The notes beneath the pieces were generated by a model. That model was not told where the DNA came from. It was given only the letters and a program-made list of their open reading frames with translations, and ran no database searches. From assembly GCF_029873215.1 (NCBI RefSeq), contig NZ_CP123620.1, positions 3,596,001 to 3,660,000 on the forward strand: a stretch of 64,000 nucleotides of DNA, given 5' to 3'. This document shows, one piece after another, positions 1 to 8,529 of the stretch. The stretch's first letter is position 1; every line of letters starts with the position of its first letter. This DNA comes from Nocardioides sp. BP30 (lineage in GTDB: Bacteria; Actinomycetota; Actinomycetes; Propionibacteriales; Nocardioidaceae). The position numbers were made by a program, and so were the translations under genes.

Positions 1-228
1 CCGGTTGAGTCGCTCCCACTCCGAACGGGTCAGCAGCCTGCCCGCCCGGCGCTCCCGCGCGACGCACTCGGGATGCGCGTGCCGGCGTCGCTCGCGGTCG
101 CCCTCCGGGGAGAGCAGCACGTTGGGCACCATCGCCAGGAACAGGCCGTGGCAGATCGGGCAGGTGTAGGTCTTGGGCTGCCGGCTCTGCGCGGGACGGA
201 TCTCCCACCACCGCGCCGGCTCCGCCAT
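1..228 (-). CDS. Small zinc-ribbon-like protein, 3' end cut off by the window
   Basis: The reading frame opens at an ATG on the minus strand (bases 228-226) and runs off the left edge after 76 codons. The protein has a short Trp-rich start, then Cys23-x2-Cys26 and, after a basic linker, His50/His52 and Cys55, which looks like a small zinc-binding ribbon. The rest is rich in Arg and Glu. Similar short proteins of unknown role occur in actinobacteria (recalled). Function not assigned. The frame is open throughout and has strong third-position G/C bias. Confidence 0.7.
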   Translation of the reverse strand, partial: MAEPARWWEIRPAQSRQPKTYTCPICHGLFLAMVPNVLLSPEGDRERRRHAHPECVARERRAGRLLTRSEWERLNR

Positions 229-307
229 GCGGCAACAGTACGGCGGGCGTAGGGGCGGCTCGGAACCGTGCGGGCCGGCCTCCGGCTGCGACGAGCACAC
301 TGGACCC

Positions 308-673
308 ATGACAGTGGTGAGGTCGGTGGTCGCGCGGGTCTTCGTCGACGATCTCGACACCGCGCTGCCGGCGTACGAGGCGCTGGCCGGCGGTGTGGAG
401 ACGAAGCGGTTCGAGTTCCGCGACGTACGGCTGGCCTGGGTGGGGCCGTTCCTGCTGCTGCAGGTCGCTCCCGAGCGACGAGCGGAGTACGAGCGTCGGG
501 CGACGCTGATCGTCGACGACATCGAGGCGGCGCGGTCGGTCGTCGAGGAGTACGGCGGCGAGGTCCTGGAGGGCCCGGCACCCGCGCCGAACGGAGCCCG
601 GATGATCGCGCGGCACGTCGACGGGGCGGTGTTCGAGTACATCGCGCCGGACGGGCCGGCCCTCAGTCGTTGA
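308..673 (+). CDS. VOC (glyoxalase/dioxygenase-like) domain protein
   Basis: A 121-residue single-domain protein. It has the VOC pattern: an opening strand RVFVDDLDTALPAYEALAG, a central VGPFLLLQV strand, a DDIEAA helix start, and a final DGAVFEYIAP strand carrying the usual Glu near the C-terminus. VOC proteins bind a metal in a paired beta-alpha-beta-beta-beta fold; the substrate cannot be told from the sequence. ATG at 308 was chosen because upstream extensions lose the fold pattern. Its last 11 bases overlap the end of the convergent phosphoesterase gene. Confidence 0.8.
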   Translation: MTVVRSVVARVFVDDLDTALPAYEALAGGVETKRFEFRDVRLAWVGPFLLLQVAPERRAEYERRATLIVDDIEAARSVVEEYGGEVLEGPAPAPNGARMIARHVDGAVFEYIAPDGPALSR

Positions 674-1202
674 GAGCGGGAGTGGATCGCGGTGGCAGGC
701 GGTGCAGCGTGACCTCGACCAGCGCGCCGGCGTTCGCCACCGCGGTGAGGTAGGTGCAGTGCGGCTGGCGGCGGCGGTCGGTGGGCGAGCCGGGGTTGAG
801 CAGTCTCAGACCCGTCTCGGAGGTGGTGTCCCACGGGATGTGGCTGTGGCCGAAGACGAGGACGTCGAGGTCGCCGAAGCGCTCGCTGCAGCGGCGTTCG
901 CGGCCGGTCGAGGGGCCGGTCTCGTGCACCACGCCGAACCGCAGCCCGTCGATCTCGCACCGGGCCACCTCGGGAAGTCGGTCGCGCAGGACGCCGTGGT
1001 CGTTGTTGCCGTACACGCCGACCAGCCGGCGCGATCGGTGCTCCAGCTCGTCGAGCAGTGCGGCGTCCACCCAGTCACCGGCGTGGACGACGACGTCCGC
1101 CTCGTCCACGGCGGTCCACAGCTCGGCGGGCAGGTCCCGGGCGCGCTGGGGCAGGTGGGTGTCGGACATGATCAGCAGCCGCGTCGGCACCGTGCCATTC
1201 AA
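663..1202 (-). CDS. Metallophosphoesterase, YfcE/MJ0936-like
   Basis: A 179-residue calcineurin-like phosphoesterase. The metal-site motifs occur in order: DTH near residue 14, GDW near 42, GNNDH near 65 and GHSH near 117, ending with an LNPGSPT segment typical of the YfcE/MJ0936 group. Enzymes of this group are small Mn- or Ni-dependent phosphodiesterases acting on model diesters or 2',3'-cyclic nucleotides; the natural substrate is unknown. It is convergent with the VOC gene and its 3' ends overlap by 11 bases. Confidence 0.88.
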   Translation of the reverse strand: MNGTVPTRLLIMSDTHLPQRARDLPAELWTAVDEADVVVHAGDWVDAALLDELEHRSRRLVGVYGNNDHGVLRDRLPEVARCEIDGLRFGVVHETGPSTGRERRCSERFGDLDVLVFGHSHIPWDTTSETGLRLLNPGSPTDRRRQPHCTYLTAVANAGALVEVTLHRLPPRSTPALND

Positions 1203-1270
1203 GCGGCGCGGTCAAGAGCGGGGCGCTCACGAGCGCCGAAAATGGCGCACAGCCTCGTCAGGCGCTGCCC

Positions 1271-1276
1271 TACGCT
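1271..1276 (+). promoter_or_regulatory. TANNNT -10 hexamer (TACGCT) for the gene at 1283
   Basis: TACGCT ends six bases before the GTG at 1283 and no Shine-Dalgarno sequence precedes that start. This spacing fits a leaderless transcript as common in actinobacteria. Confidence 0.5.
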
Positions 1277-1282
1277 GCGCCG

Positions 1283-1639
1283 GTGATCGAGATCGGCTCC
1301 CGCACGAAGGCACTGCCCCCGCCGGTGCGAGTCGTGTTCGACTCCCTCGTCGATCCGCACGCCCCTGGCGCGCGCCCGTGGCTCGACCTGTATCGCGACG
1401 AGATCGAGCCTCGGGTGCTCGAGGCCGTCCGTCCCACGCGCGTGGTCTGGTCGACGCTGTGGCCGAGCCGCCCCGACGACCGGATCCGGTTCGACCTGGC
1501 GGACCGAGGTGGTTCGACGCTGTTGACGTTCACCCTGCTCACGCCGTCCGACCCGCCGGACGAGAAGACCGCCGGCCACCTTCGCTACCGCATGAACGTC
1601 CTGCTCTACGCCGACCTGCGCTACTCCTACGGCCAGTAG
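1283..1639 (+). CDS. Hypothetical protein, possibly SRPBCC-like
   Basis: A 118-residue protein with no signal peptide or membrane segment. It has a Pro-rich start with several aromatic residues, and a C-terminal half (VVWSTLWPSRPDDRIRF, then LLTFTLLTPSD, then a final helix with RYRMNVLLYADL) reminiscent of the small START/SRPBCC fold. That resemblance is weak, so function is left open. The GTG start is supported by the TACGCT hexamer six bases upstream. Confidence 0.7.
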   Translation: MIEIGSRTKALPPPVRVVFDSLVDPHAPGARPWLDLYRDEIEPRVLEAVRPTRVVWSTLWPSRPDDRIRFDLADRGGSTLLTFTLLTPSDPPDEKTAGHLRYRMNVLLYADLRYSYGQ

Positions 1640-1755
1640 ACCCTGCCGATCACCTGAAAACGCTGCGCGTGCACTCGCGCGTGCCGCACAGTGTCAATCC
1701 GCCGGAATGACCCGCGAGTGGCGCGGAGCGGCCGGATCGAGAAAGCGAGCTCCCC

Positions 1756-1905
1756 ATGTTCTGGCCCATCGTAGGCCTGGTCTTCGCCGCGATCCTGGCG
1801 GTGGGCGTCTGGGTCGACCGCAAGGGCAGCCCGTCGCACGTCAACCACGATGCGGTCCAGGAGGGGAAGCGCCGGGCGCGGGCGGCCAAGCGCTGGGGTC
1901 GGTGA
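1756..1905 (+). CDS. Small single-pass membrane protein, 49 residues
   Basis: A short frame from ATG 1756 to TGA 1905. Residues 2-20 (FWPIVGLVFAAILAVGVWV) form one clear membrane helix, followed by a cytoplasmic-looking tail rich in Lys, Arg and His ending AAKRWGR. A purine-rich stretch (GAAAGCGAG) lies 6 to 14 bases upstream as a possible ribosome site. Tiny proteins of this kind are common in actinobacterial genomes, but no function can be given. Confidence 0.6.
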   Translation: MFWPIVGLVFAAILAVGVWVDRKGSPSHVNHDAVQEGKRRARAAKRWGR

Positions 1906-1906
1906 C

Positions 1907-2188
1907 CTACGGGTTCGCTCCCCGCACCGGCGGTAGCCCGGGAGGCGAGGGAACGCCCCAGTGCTCGGCGGCTCTGACTACGTCCTCCAGCCTTACCGGC
2001 GGGCGCTGTGACCCCACACCAGGCGGCCCGAGGCAGGACTGGAGCATTGCTTGGATCGTGTGGCGGGTGTGAGCGTTCTTCCCGGTGAGCTCGTCGATCT
2101 CGTAGATCAGACGTGTGAACACCTCGACCTCGCGACCGGTGACCGCCCTGAGCTCGCCCTGCTCGATCGGGTCGTCAGCGGTGTGCAT
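1907..2188 (-). CDS. Hypothetical protein, 93 residues
   Basis: The start was placed at the internal ATG (2188); the longer frame begins in sequence that does not look coding. The protein has an amphipathic helical centre (TGREVEVFTRLIYEIDELTG) and a Pro/Gly-rich tail. No catalytic motif, signal or membrane segment is visible and the family is not recognised. Its 3' end is one base from the small membrane protein gene on the other strand. Confidence 0.5.
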   Translation of the reverse strand: MHTADDPIEQGELRAVTGREVEVFTRLIYEIDELTGKNAHTRHTIQAMLQSCLGPPGVGSQRPPVRLEDVVRAAEHWGVPSPPGLPPVRGANP

Positions 2189-2220
2189 CCTGCCACGGTG
2201 CCCCTGCGACACTCGCCACC

Positions 2221-2787
2221 ATGACCTCAGCACACAGACCCCGGCGCCCGGACGTGACGACGGTCGAGCTCGTCGGTGGGGTGGAGCGGCGCACGCTGGA
2301 GCTGGTGGACCACGATCCGCGGTGGGCGGCGGCGTACGAGGAGCACCGACGACGCATCCGTACGGCGCTCGGCCCCACCGCCCTCCAGGTCGAGCACATC
2401 GGCTCGACCTCGGTGCCGGGCCTGGCCGCGAAGCCGATCGTCGACATCCTGCTCACCGTGGCGGACATCACCGCCGAGGAGGACTACCTGGACCAGCTCC
2501 TCGAGGCCGGTTATCTGCTGCGCACCCGCGAGCCCGGGCATCGCCTGGTGCGCACCCCTGCGCGCGACGTGCATGTGCACGTCCTTGAGGTCGGCGACGA
2601 GGCGGCGGCGGACTACCTGCTGCTCCGCGACCAGCTGCGCAGCAGCACCACTGACCGCGAGCTGTACGAGCGGGTCAAGCGCGAGCTCATCACCCGGGAC
2701 TGGGCCGACATGAACGCGTACGCCGACGCGAAGACCGACGTCATCGTCGCCATCAAGGAGCGTGCCCGCGCCGCCCGGTCGGCCTGA
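2221..2787 (+). CDS. GrpB family protein (nucleotidyltransferase fold)
   Basis: A 188-residue protein. HIGSTSVPGLAAKPIVDI at about residues 60-77 is the hallmark of the GrpB/UPF0157 family, a member of the nucleotidyltransferase superfamily whose biological reaction is not settled. The GST motif and the downstream Asp are the expected core residues, and the family's HVHVLE strand is present near residue 120. Length is normal. The last 35 bases overlap a small gene on the opposite strand. Confidence 0.88.
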   Translation: MTSAHRPRRPDVTTVELVGGVERRTLELVDHDPRWAAAYEEHRRRIRTALGPTALQVEHIGSTSVPGLAAKPIVDILLTVADITAEEDYLDQLLEAGYLLRTREPGHRLVRTPARDVHVHVLEVGDEAAADYLLLRDQLRSSTTDRELYERVKRELITRDWADMNAYADAKTDVIVAIKERARAARSA

Positions 2788-2971
2788 GGGCTCGCGGACG
2801 GGTGTGGTCGGACGCGTACGCGAGACCAAGGAACTGCAGCACCCGCAGGATCGGCCCCGGATGCTCGATACGAGACCACTGCTCCGCGGTGATGTACGGC
2901 GCCCGCCCGAACACGACGCGACCGTCTCGACGGTAGACACCCAGCATGTCGGCGAGCGTGCGGCGAGGCAT
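2753..2971 (-). CDS. Hypothetical small protein, 72 residues
   Basis: The internal ATG at 2971 was chosen (MPRRTLADMLGVYRRDG) over the longer frame. It is a compact basic protein: a helix, a short beta segment (GRVVFGRAPYI), then a helix with WSRIEHP and LRVLQFLGLAYASD. It resembles small actinobacterial proteins of unknown role. It overlaps the GrpB gene end-to-end by 35 bases, so the C-terminal tail is the least certain part. Confidence 0.5.
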   Translation of the reverse strand: MPRRTLADMLGVYRRDGRVVFGRAPYITAEQWSRIEHPGPILRVLQFLGLAYASDHTRPRALRPTGRRGHAP

Positions 2972-3032
2972 GCGGGAAAGGTAGCGCGCATCCGCCGCCC
3001 CGGAACGCGTTTCGCAGGGACATGATGGGAGC

Positions 3033-3584
3033 GTGGTCACCATCCTCCCGCCGCACGTCGCCGCGTCACTCCGCGCGGCGGAGCTCACCTACCCAGCGGT
3101 GGGAGCGACCGGCGAAGGCACTACCCCGCCGGGCCACCACTCCTTCCAGCGCACCCGCCTGCTGCAACGGCGTGACTTCGACGCGGCCGGGCGCGAGCTG
3201 CTCGGCTGGCAGGTGCAGGAGTACGCCGGCGTCCGCGTGGCGGCGTCAGCGCCACGCGCCGAGGCCGGCGCCGTCGTGCTGATGCGCCTCGGGATCGGGC
3301 CGCTCGCCGTACGCATCCCCTGCCGCGTGATCTCCGTGGTCGAGGAGCCCGACCGCGTCGGGTTCGCCTACGGGACGCTGCCCGGGCACCCGGAGAGCGG
3401 CGAGGAGCGCTTCGTGCTCGAGCGCTGTGACGACGGCCGCCTCCGCTTCACCGTCTCCGCCTTCTCCCGGCCGGCGACCCTGCTCGCGCGGGCCGGCGGC
3501 CCGCTGACGACCTGGACCCAGCGGTGGATGACCGCCCGCTACCTCCGCGCCCTGGACGCGCTGCCGCCGTCGGCTGCGCGCTGA
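3033..3584 (+). CDS. DUF1990 (UPF0548) family protein
   Basis: A 183-residue cytoplasmic protein with the family pattern: LTYPAVGAT near the N-terminus, PPGHHSFQRTRLL, WQVQEYAGVRV, a central CRVISVVEEPDRVGFAYGTLPGHPESGEERF block, and a helical C-terminus with WTQRWMTARYLRAL. The family occurs in plants and actinobacteria; its biochemical function is unknown (recalled). The gene reads toward the molybdenum hydroxylase operon with a 74-base gap, so it is probably not co-translated. Confidence 0.85.
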   Translation: MVTILPPHVAASLRAAELTYPAVGATGEGTTPPGHHSFQRTRLLQRRDFDAAGRELLGWQVQEYAGVRVAASAPRAEAGAVVLMRLGIGPLAVRIPCRVISVVEEPDRVGFAYGTLPGHPESGEERFVLERCDDGRLRFTVSAFSRPATLLARAGGPLTTWTQRWMTARYLRALDALPPSAAR

Positions 3585-3658
3585 AGGCCGGCTCGCCGGC
3601 TCGCGACAGCACCCCCGCCGCAGGGATGGTTCGCCCGCACCCGGGTATCGGCTTGGGC

Positions 3659-4171
3659 ATGGAGACGGTGATCAGGCTGACGGTCGACGGCGCTGCCCGG
3701 GAGATCACCGTCGACACCCGAACGACGCTCCTCGACGCGCTGCGGGAGCGGTTGGGGAACACCTCGCCCAAGAAGGGCTGCGACCACGGCCAGTGCGGGT
3801 CGTGCACCGTGCTGGTGGACGGTCGCCGGCAGCTGACCTGCCTCGCCCTGGCCCTGTCCTACGACGGCGCCGAGGTCACCACCGCCTCCGGGCTGGGCGT
3901 CGACGGTCCGCATCCGATGCAGGAGGCGTTCCTGGCCAAGGACGCCTACCAGTGCGGCTACTGCACGCCGGGGCAGGTGTGCTCGGCGGTCGGGATGCTG
4001 GACGAGGTCGCCCACGGCCATCCCAGCCATGTCACCGAGGACCTGGATCGCCCGACCACGATCGAGGACCTGACCGATGCCGAGATCCGCGAGCGGATGA
4101 GCGGCAACGTGTGCCGCTGCGGTGCGTACGTCGGCATCCTCGACGCCGTTCGCGAGGTGGCGGGAGCATGA
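3659..4171 (+). CDS. Molybdenum hydroxylase, [2Fe-2S] subunit (PaoA/YagT-like)
   Basis: A 170-residue small subunit that carries electrons from the molybdenum centre to FAD. It holds a plant-type cluster (Cys41, Cys46, Cys49, Cys61) and a C-terminal helical cluster domain with Cys99, Cys102, Cys152 and Cys154. ATG 3659 is chosen because the beta-strand VIRLTVDG follows at once, as in the family. No Tat signal is visible, so the enzyme is probably cytoplasmic, unlike periplasmic E. coli PaoA. The stop overlaps the next start (ATGA). Confidence 0.93.
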   Translation: METVIRLTVDGAAREITVDTRTTLLDALRERLGNTSPKKGCDHGQCGSCTVLVDGRRQLTCLALALSYDGAEVTTASGLGVDGPHPMQEAFLAKDAYQCGYCTPGQVCSAVGMLDEVAHGHPSHVTEDLDRPTTIEDLTDAEIRERMSGNVCRCGAYVGILDAVREVAGA

Positions 4172-5172
4172 GGGAGCTGGGCTACGTCCGCGCCAGCGAT
4201 CCGGCGCAGGCCGTCGCGACGGTCGCCGACGACCCGACCGCCCGCTTCCTCGCCGGCGGCACCAACCTGGTCGACCATCTCAAGCTCGGCATCGCGGACC
4301 CCGAGACGCTGGTCGACGTGGGTCACCTGCCGCTGGACGGCATCGAGGAGACCGAGGACGGCCTGCGGATCGGCGCCAACGTGCGCAACAGCGACCTGGC
4401 GGCCGACCTGCGCGTGCGGACCGGGTGGCCGGCCGTGACCCGCGCCCTGCTCGCCGGTGCGTCGGGCCAGATCCGCAACCAGGCCACCACCGGCGGCAAC
4501 CTGCTGCAGCGAACCCGGTGCGTCTACTTCCAGGATCCGACCACGCCCTGCAACAAGCGTGAGCCCGGCTCCGGCTGCTCGGCCGCGGAGGGCTACGGCC
4601 GCTACAACGCGATCCTGGGCGCCAGCCCTGCCTGCGTCACGGTCCATCCCTCCGACCTCGCCGTGGCGCTGGCAGCCGTCGACGCCACGGTGCTGACGCT
4701 GCGACGCGAGGGTGAGCGTCGGATCCCGGCCGACGCGCTGCACCGCCTGCCGGGCGAGGAGCCCGAGCGGGACACCGTCCTCGACCACGGCGAGCTCATC
4801 ACCGCCGTCGAGCTGCCGGCAAGTCCGACGTACCGCCGCTCCACCTACATCAAGGTGCGCGACCGCGCGTCCTACGCCTTCGCCCTCGTCTCCGTCGCAG
4901 CGGCGCTGGACCTCGACGAGGCCACCGGCACGGTCCGAGACGTACGGATCGCCTGGGGCGGCGTGGCGCACAAGCCCTGGCGCGCGCACCGCGCCGAGGA
5001 GGCCCTGCGTGGAGCGGTCCTCACCGAGGACGCCGTCCGCGCCGCCGCCCAGACCGAGCTGGAGGCGGCCCGCCCGACCCCCGAAACGGCGTACAAGACG
5101 ACGATGGTGCGCAACGCGACGGCGCTCGCGTTCCGCCGGCTCGTTCCCGACCTGCTCGAGGAGACGCCGTGA
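4168..5172 (+). CDS. Molybdenum hydroxylase, FAD subunit with extra iron-sulfur site (PaoB/YagS-like)
   Basis: A 334-residue CO-dehydrogenase flavoprotein-type subunit. FAD-binding motifs are LAGGTNLVDHLKLG near residue 28 and TTGGNLLQRTRC near 106. Cys118, Cys128, Cys137 and Cys156 sit in an inserted loop. In E. coli PaoB a loop with four cysteines here binds an additional [4Fe-4S] cluster (recalled), so this belongs to the PaoABC branch rather than plain xanthine dehydrogenases. Start and stop overlap both neighbours, so translation is coupled. Confidence 0.92.
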   Translation: MRELGYVRASDPAQAVATVADDPTARFLAGGTNLVDHLKLGIADPETLVDVGHLPLDGIEETEDGLRIGANVRNSDLAADLRVRTGWPAVTRALLAGASGQIRNQATTGGNLLQRTRCVYFQDPTTPCNKREPGSGCSAAEGYGRYNAILGASPACVTVHPSDLAVALAAVDATVLTLRREGERRIPADALHRLPGEEPERDTVLDHGELITAVELPASPTYRRSTYIKVRDRASYAFALVSVAAALDLDEATGTVRDVRIAWGGVAHKPWRAHRAEEALRGAVLTEDAVRAAAQTELEAARPTPETAYKTTMVRNATALAFRRLVPDLLEETP

Positions 5173-7274
5173 CCGAGCTGCGCACCACCCCCATCACCGC
5201 CCGGGCGATGGGCACCGACCTGCGCCGCGTCGACGGTCTGGAGAAGGTCACCGGCCGCGCTGCCTACGCTGCCGACCAGCGCATCCCCGAGGCGCTCTCG
5301 TGCTGGCTGGTGCAGTCGACTGTCGCACGCGGCCGCGTCAGCCGGGTGGACGCCACCGCCGCGTTGGCCCATGAGGGCGTCCTCGCCGTCATCGACCACA
5401 CCACCGCCCCGCGCCTGGAGGACACCAGCAACCGGGAGCTGGCCATCCTGCAGGACGACCGGATCCACTTCCGCGGGCAGATCGTCGCTCTGGTGATCGC
5501 CGCGACCTCCGAGGCGGCGCGTGAGGGCGCCCGGCTGGTTCGGGTCGAGCAGGAGGCCGAGCCGTTCGAGGCCGAGCTGCGCGAGGACAACGCCACCTAC
5601 CGGCCCGACTCGGTCAACCCCGACAAGGAGACCGACACCGAGCAGGGCGACGTCGACGCCGCCCTCACCGCTGCCGACGTGCTGGTCGAGGCGACCTACC
5701 GCACCGCCTACGAGTTCAACAGCCCGCTCGAACCGCACGCCACCGTCGCCTGGTGGAGCACCGAGGACGGGCGCGAGACACTGACCATGTACGACGCGAG
5801 CCAGGGCGTGCACGGCGTCGCGCAAGCGCTGGCCCCGATGCTGGGCCTGGCCGAGGACCAGCTGCGCGTGATGGCGCCGTACGTCGGCGGCGGCTTCGGC
5901 AGCAAGGGTCAGCCGCACGCGCACGTGATGGCCGCCGCGCTCGCCGCCCGGACCACCCCCGACCGGCCGGTCCGACTGGCCGTGACCCGTCAGCAGATGT
6001 TCGCCCTGACCGGCTACCGGACGGCGACGATCTCGCACGTCCGGCTCGGCGCCGGTCGCGACGGCCGGCTCACAGCGATCGAGCACCGCGTTCAGGAGCA
6101 GACCTCCGCGGTCAAGGAGTTCGCCGAGCAGACGGCCACCCCGACCCGGATGATGTACCAGGCACCCCACCGGCGCACGAGCCACCGCCTCGCCGTCCTG
6201 GACGTCGCCGTGCCGTCGTGGATGCGTGCGCCCGGCGAGATGCCGGGCATGTTCGCCCACGAGGTCGCGATGGACGAGCTGGCCGTGGCCTGCGGCCTCG
6301 ACCCGATCGAGCTGCGCCGGCGCAACGAACCCGACGTCGACCCCGAGACCGGCCTGCCGTTCGACACCCGCCGGCTGACCGAGTGCTTCGAGCGGGGCGC
6401 GGCGAGGTTCGGCTGGGCGGATCGGCCCACCCGCCCCCGCGCGACGCGGGACGGCGAGTGGTGGGTCGGCACGGGCGTCGCCTCGGCCACGTACCCGGCC
6501 ATGAGGATGCCGGGCAACGTCGCCCGGGTCGAGTCGCTGGACGGCGGTTGCTACGCGGTCTCGATCGGGTCCGTCGACATCGGTACCGGCGCGCGCACCG
6601 TGCTCACCCAGATCGCCGCGGACGCGCTCGAGGTCGGCACCGAGGCGATCGACCTGCACATCGCCGACTCCTCGCTGCCGATGGCCAGCGTCGCCGGCGG
6701 ATCGTCGGGGACGAGCTCGTGGGGCTCGGCGATCGTCGCAGCCGCCCAGCAGTTCCGCCACGACCACGGCGACCGGCCGGACCCGGGACTGCGCTCGGAG
6801 GCCTCCGCGATGCGCGGCGACGAGGTCGAGCAGTACTCCTTCCACTCCTTCGGCGCCGTCTTCGCGCAGGTCCGCATCCACCGCTATACCGGCGAGCTGC
6901 GTGTCCCCCGGATGCTGGGTGTCTACAACGTCGGCCGGGTGATCAACCCGACCACCGCCCGCTCCCAGTTCCTCGGCGGACTGATCATGGGTCTCTCCGC
7001 CGCCCTCTTCGAGGAGGGCGTCCGCGACCCCCGGTTCGGCCACATGGTTACCCAGGACCTGGCGAGCTATCACGTCGCCTCGCACGCCGACGCCCTCGGC
7101 ATCGAGGCCGAGTGGCTCGAGGACGAGACCCCGGTCTTCACGCCGATGGGCTCGCGCGGGATCGGCGAGATCGGCATCGTCGGCACCGCCGCCGCGATCG
7201 CCAACGCCGCCCACCACGCCACCGGCGTACGGGTGCGGAGCATCCCCCTCACCGCCGACCGCTTCCTCGGGTGA
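5169..7274 (+). CDS. Molybdenum hydroxylase, molybdopterin-binding catalytic subunit (PaoC/YagR-like)
   Basis: A 701-residue large subunit beginning with GTG, four bases inside the FAD-subunit gene. GGGFGSKG near residue 238 is the conserved cofactor-domain glycine motif, and GSRGIGEIG near the C-terminus supplies the catalytic Glu667 that deprotonates the Mo-OH group. Length and order match aldehyde oxidoreductase PaoC, which oxidises aromatic aldehydes. The true substrate here (aldehyde or N-heterocycle) cannot be decided from sequence. A convergent xdhC-like gene follows after 19 bases. Confidence 0.93.
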   Translation: MTELRTTPITARAMGTDLRRVDGLEKVTGRAAYAADQRIPEALSCWLVQSTVARGRVSRVDATAALAHEGVLAVIDHTTAPRLEDTSNRELAILQDDRIHFRGQIVALVIAATSEAAREGARLVRVEQEAEPFEAELREDNATYRPDSVNPDKETDTEQGDVDAALTAADVLVEATYRTAYEFNSPLEPHATVAWWSTEDGRETLTMYDASQGVHGVAQALAPMLGLAEDQLRVMAPYVGGGFGSKGQPHAHVMAAALAARTTPDRPVRLAVTRQQMFALTGYRTATISHVRLGAGRDGRLTAIEHRVQEQTSAVKEFAEQTATPTRMMYQAPHRRTSHRLAVLDVAVPSWMRAPGEMPGMFAHEVAMDELAVACGLDPIELRRRNEPDVDPETGLPFDTRRLTECFERGAARFGWADRPTRPRATRDGEWWVGTGVASATYPAMRMPGNVARVESLDGGCYAVSIGSVDIGTGARTVLTQIAADALEVGTEAIDLHIADSSLPMASVAGGSSGTSSWGSAIVAAAQQFRHDHGDRPDPGLRSEASAMRGDEVEQYSFHSFGAVFAQVRIHRYTGELRVPRMLGVYNVGRVINPTTARSQFLGGLIMGLSAALFEEGVRDPRFGHMVTQDLASYHVASHADALGIEAEWLEDETPVFTPMGSRGIGEIGIVGTAAAIANAAHHATGVRVRSIPLTADRFLG

Positions 7275-7293
7275 GGGCTGGGCGACAGCGGGC

Positions 7294-8418
7294 TCAGGCC
7301 GGGCCGTGGATGCGGCCGGTGGTCGCCTGCAGCCGGCGACCGGTGCCTCCCCACCGGCCCGCGATGATCTCGGCCGCGATGCTGACGGCCGTCTCCTCCG
7401 GCGTCCGGCCCCCGAGGTCGAGACCGATCGGGCTGGAGAGCCGCGCCAGTGCGTCTTCGTCCAGTCCGGCCTCGCGCAGCCGGGCGAGGCGGTCCTCGTG
7501 TGTCCGCCGTGAGCCCATCGCCCCGACGTAACCGATCTCGGGCAGCCTCAGCGCGACCGCCAGCAGGGGGACGTCGAACTTCGGGTCGTGGGTGAGCACC
7601 GTCACGACGGTACGGCTGTCGATCCGGCCGGCCTCGCTCTCGGCCGCCAGGTAGCGGTGCGGCCAGTCGACCACCACCTCGTCGGCGTCGGGGAAGCGCC
7701 GGGGCGTGGCGAAGACCGGCCGGGCGTCACAGACCGTCACCCGGTAGCCGAGGAAGGCGCCGACCGAGGCCACCGCCGCGGCGAAGTCGATGGCTCCGAA
7801 GACGAGCATGCGTGGCCTGGGCGCGGCCGTCCACACGAAGACGCGCATGCCCTCCCCCCGACGCTCGCCGTCCGGGCCGTAGGTCAGGGTGGCGCTGCTG
7901 CCCGAGGCGAGCAGGCCGAGGACGTCGTCGTCGACCGCATCGTCGACCCGGGCCGAACCCAGCGTCCCGGCCGGCTCCCGGTCCGGCCGCACGACCAGGC
8001 GGCGGCCGAGTCGCTGAGGATCGGGGTGCTCGATGACGGTGGCCACCGCCACCGGCCGGCCGGCCTCGACGTCGGCGGCGACCTCGGCCAGCTCGGGGAA
8101 GCTCGCCCGGTCGACCCGTTCGACCCAGACGTCGATGATGCCGCCGCAGGTCAGGCCGACGGCGAAGGCCTCCTCGTCGGAGACCCCGTAACGCCGCAGC
8201 AGCGGCGTACCGCTCTCCCGCACCTCCTGCGCCAGCTCGTAGACCGCTCCCTCCACGCAGCCGCCTGACACCGAGCCGGCGACAGCGCCGTCGGCACAGA
8301 CCAGCATCGAGGATCCCGGCGGGCGTGGTGCCGAGGAGAAGGTGCCCACGACCGTGGCGAGGGCCACCGTCTCACCGGCCCGCCAGCGCTGCGTCAGCTC
8401 GCCGAGCACGTCACGCAC
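7294..8418 (-). CDS. XdhC/CoxI family molybdenum-cofactor maturation protein
   Basis: A 374-residue protein of the family that binds, sulfurates and inserts molybdenum cofactor into hydroxylases. The N-terminal domain carries GSVSGGCVEGAVYE and LTCGGIIDVW, and the C-terminal Rossmann domain carries MLVFGAIDFAAAVASVGAFLG and YVGAMGSRRTHEDR. It is convergent with the hydroxylase operon, so it has its own promoter, but its position implies that it serves that enzyme. Only the XdhC part is present, without a fused MobA domain. Confidence 0.9.
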   Translation of the reverse strand: MRDVLGELTQRWRAGETVALATVVGTFSSAPRPPGSSMLVCADGAVAGSVSGGCVEGAVYELAQEVRESGTPLLRRYGVSDEEAFAVGLTCGGIIDVWVERVDRASFPELAEVAADVEAGRPVAVATVIEHPDPQRLGRRLVVRPDREPAGTLGSARVDDAVDDDVLGLLASGSSATLTYGPDGERRGEGMRVFVWTAAPRPRMLVFGAIDFAAAVASVGAFLGYRVTVCDARPVFATPRRFPDADEVVVDWPHRYLAAESEAGRIDSRTVVTVLTHDPKFDVPLLAVALRLPEIGYVGAMGSRRTHEDRLARLREAGLDEDALARLSSPIGLDLGGRTPEETAVSIAAEIIAGRWGGTGRRLQATTGRIHGPA

Positions 8419-8516
8419 ACGTCACCTCGTTGCTCCTCCGGATCAGCCGACGCCTGGGCAGGTACCCGGGGCGGGACTCCCCCAGCGATCCCGTGGCCTG
8501 ACCGCTCGGACTTTCG

Positions 8517-8522
8517 TACCGT
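8517..8522 (+). promoter_or_regulatory. TANNNT -10 hexamer (TACCGT) for the gene at 8530
   Basis: TACCGT ends seven bases before the ATG at 8530, with no ribosome site between them, fitting a leaderless transcript. Confidence 0.5.
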
Positions 8523-8529
8523 TGCGCTC

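Noticed and set aside
4872..7217. A 781-codon minus-strand frame across the molybdenum hydroxylase
   Set aside because: Antisense shadow of the catalytic subunit gene; no domain pattern and the sense strand has all active-site motifs.
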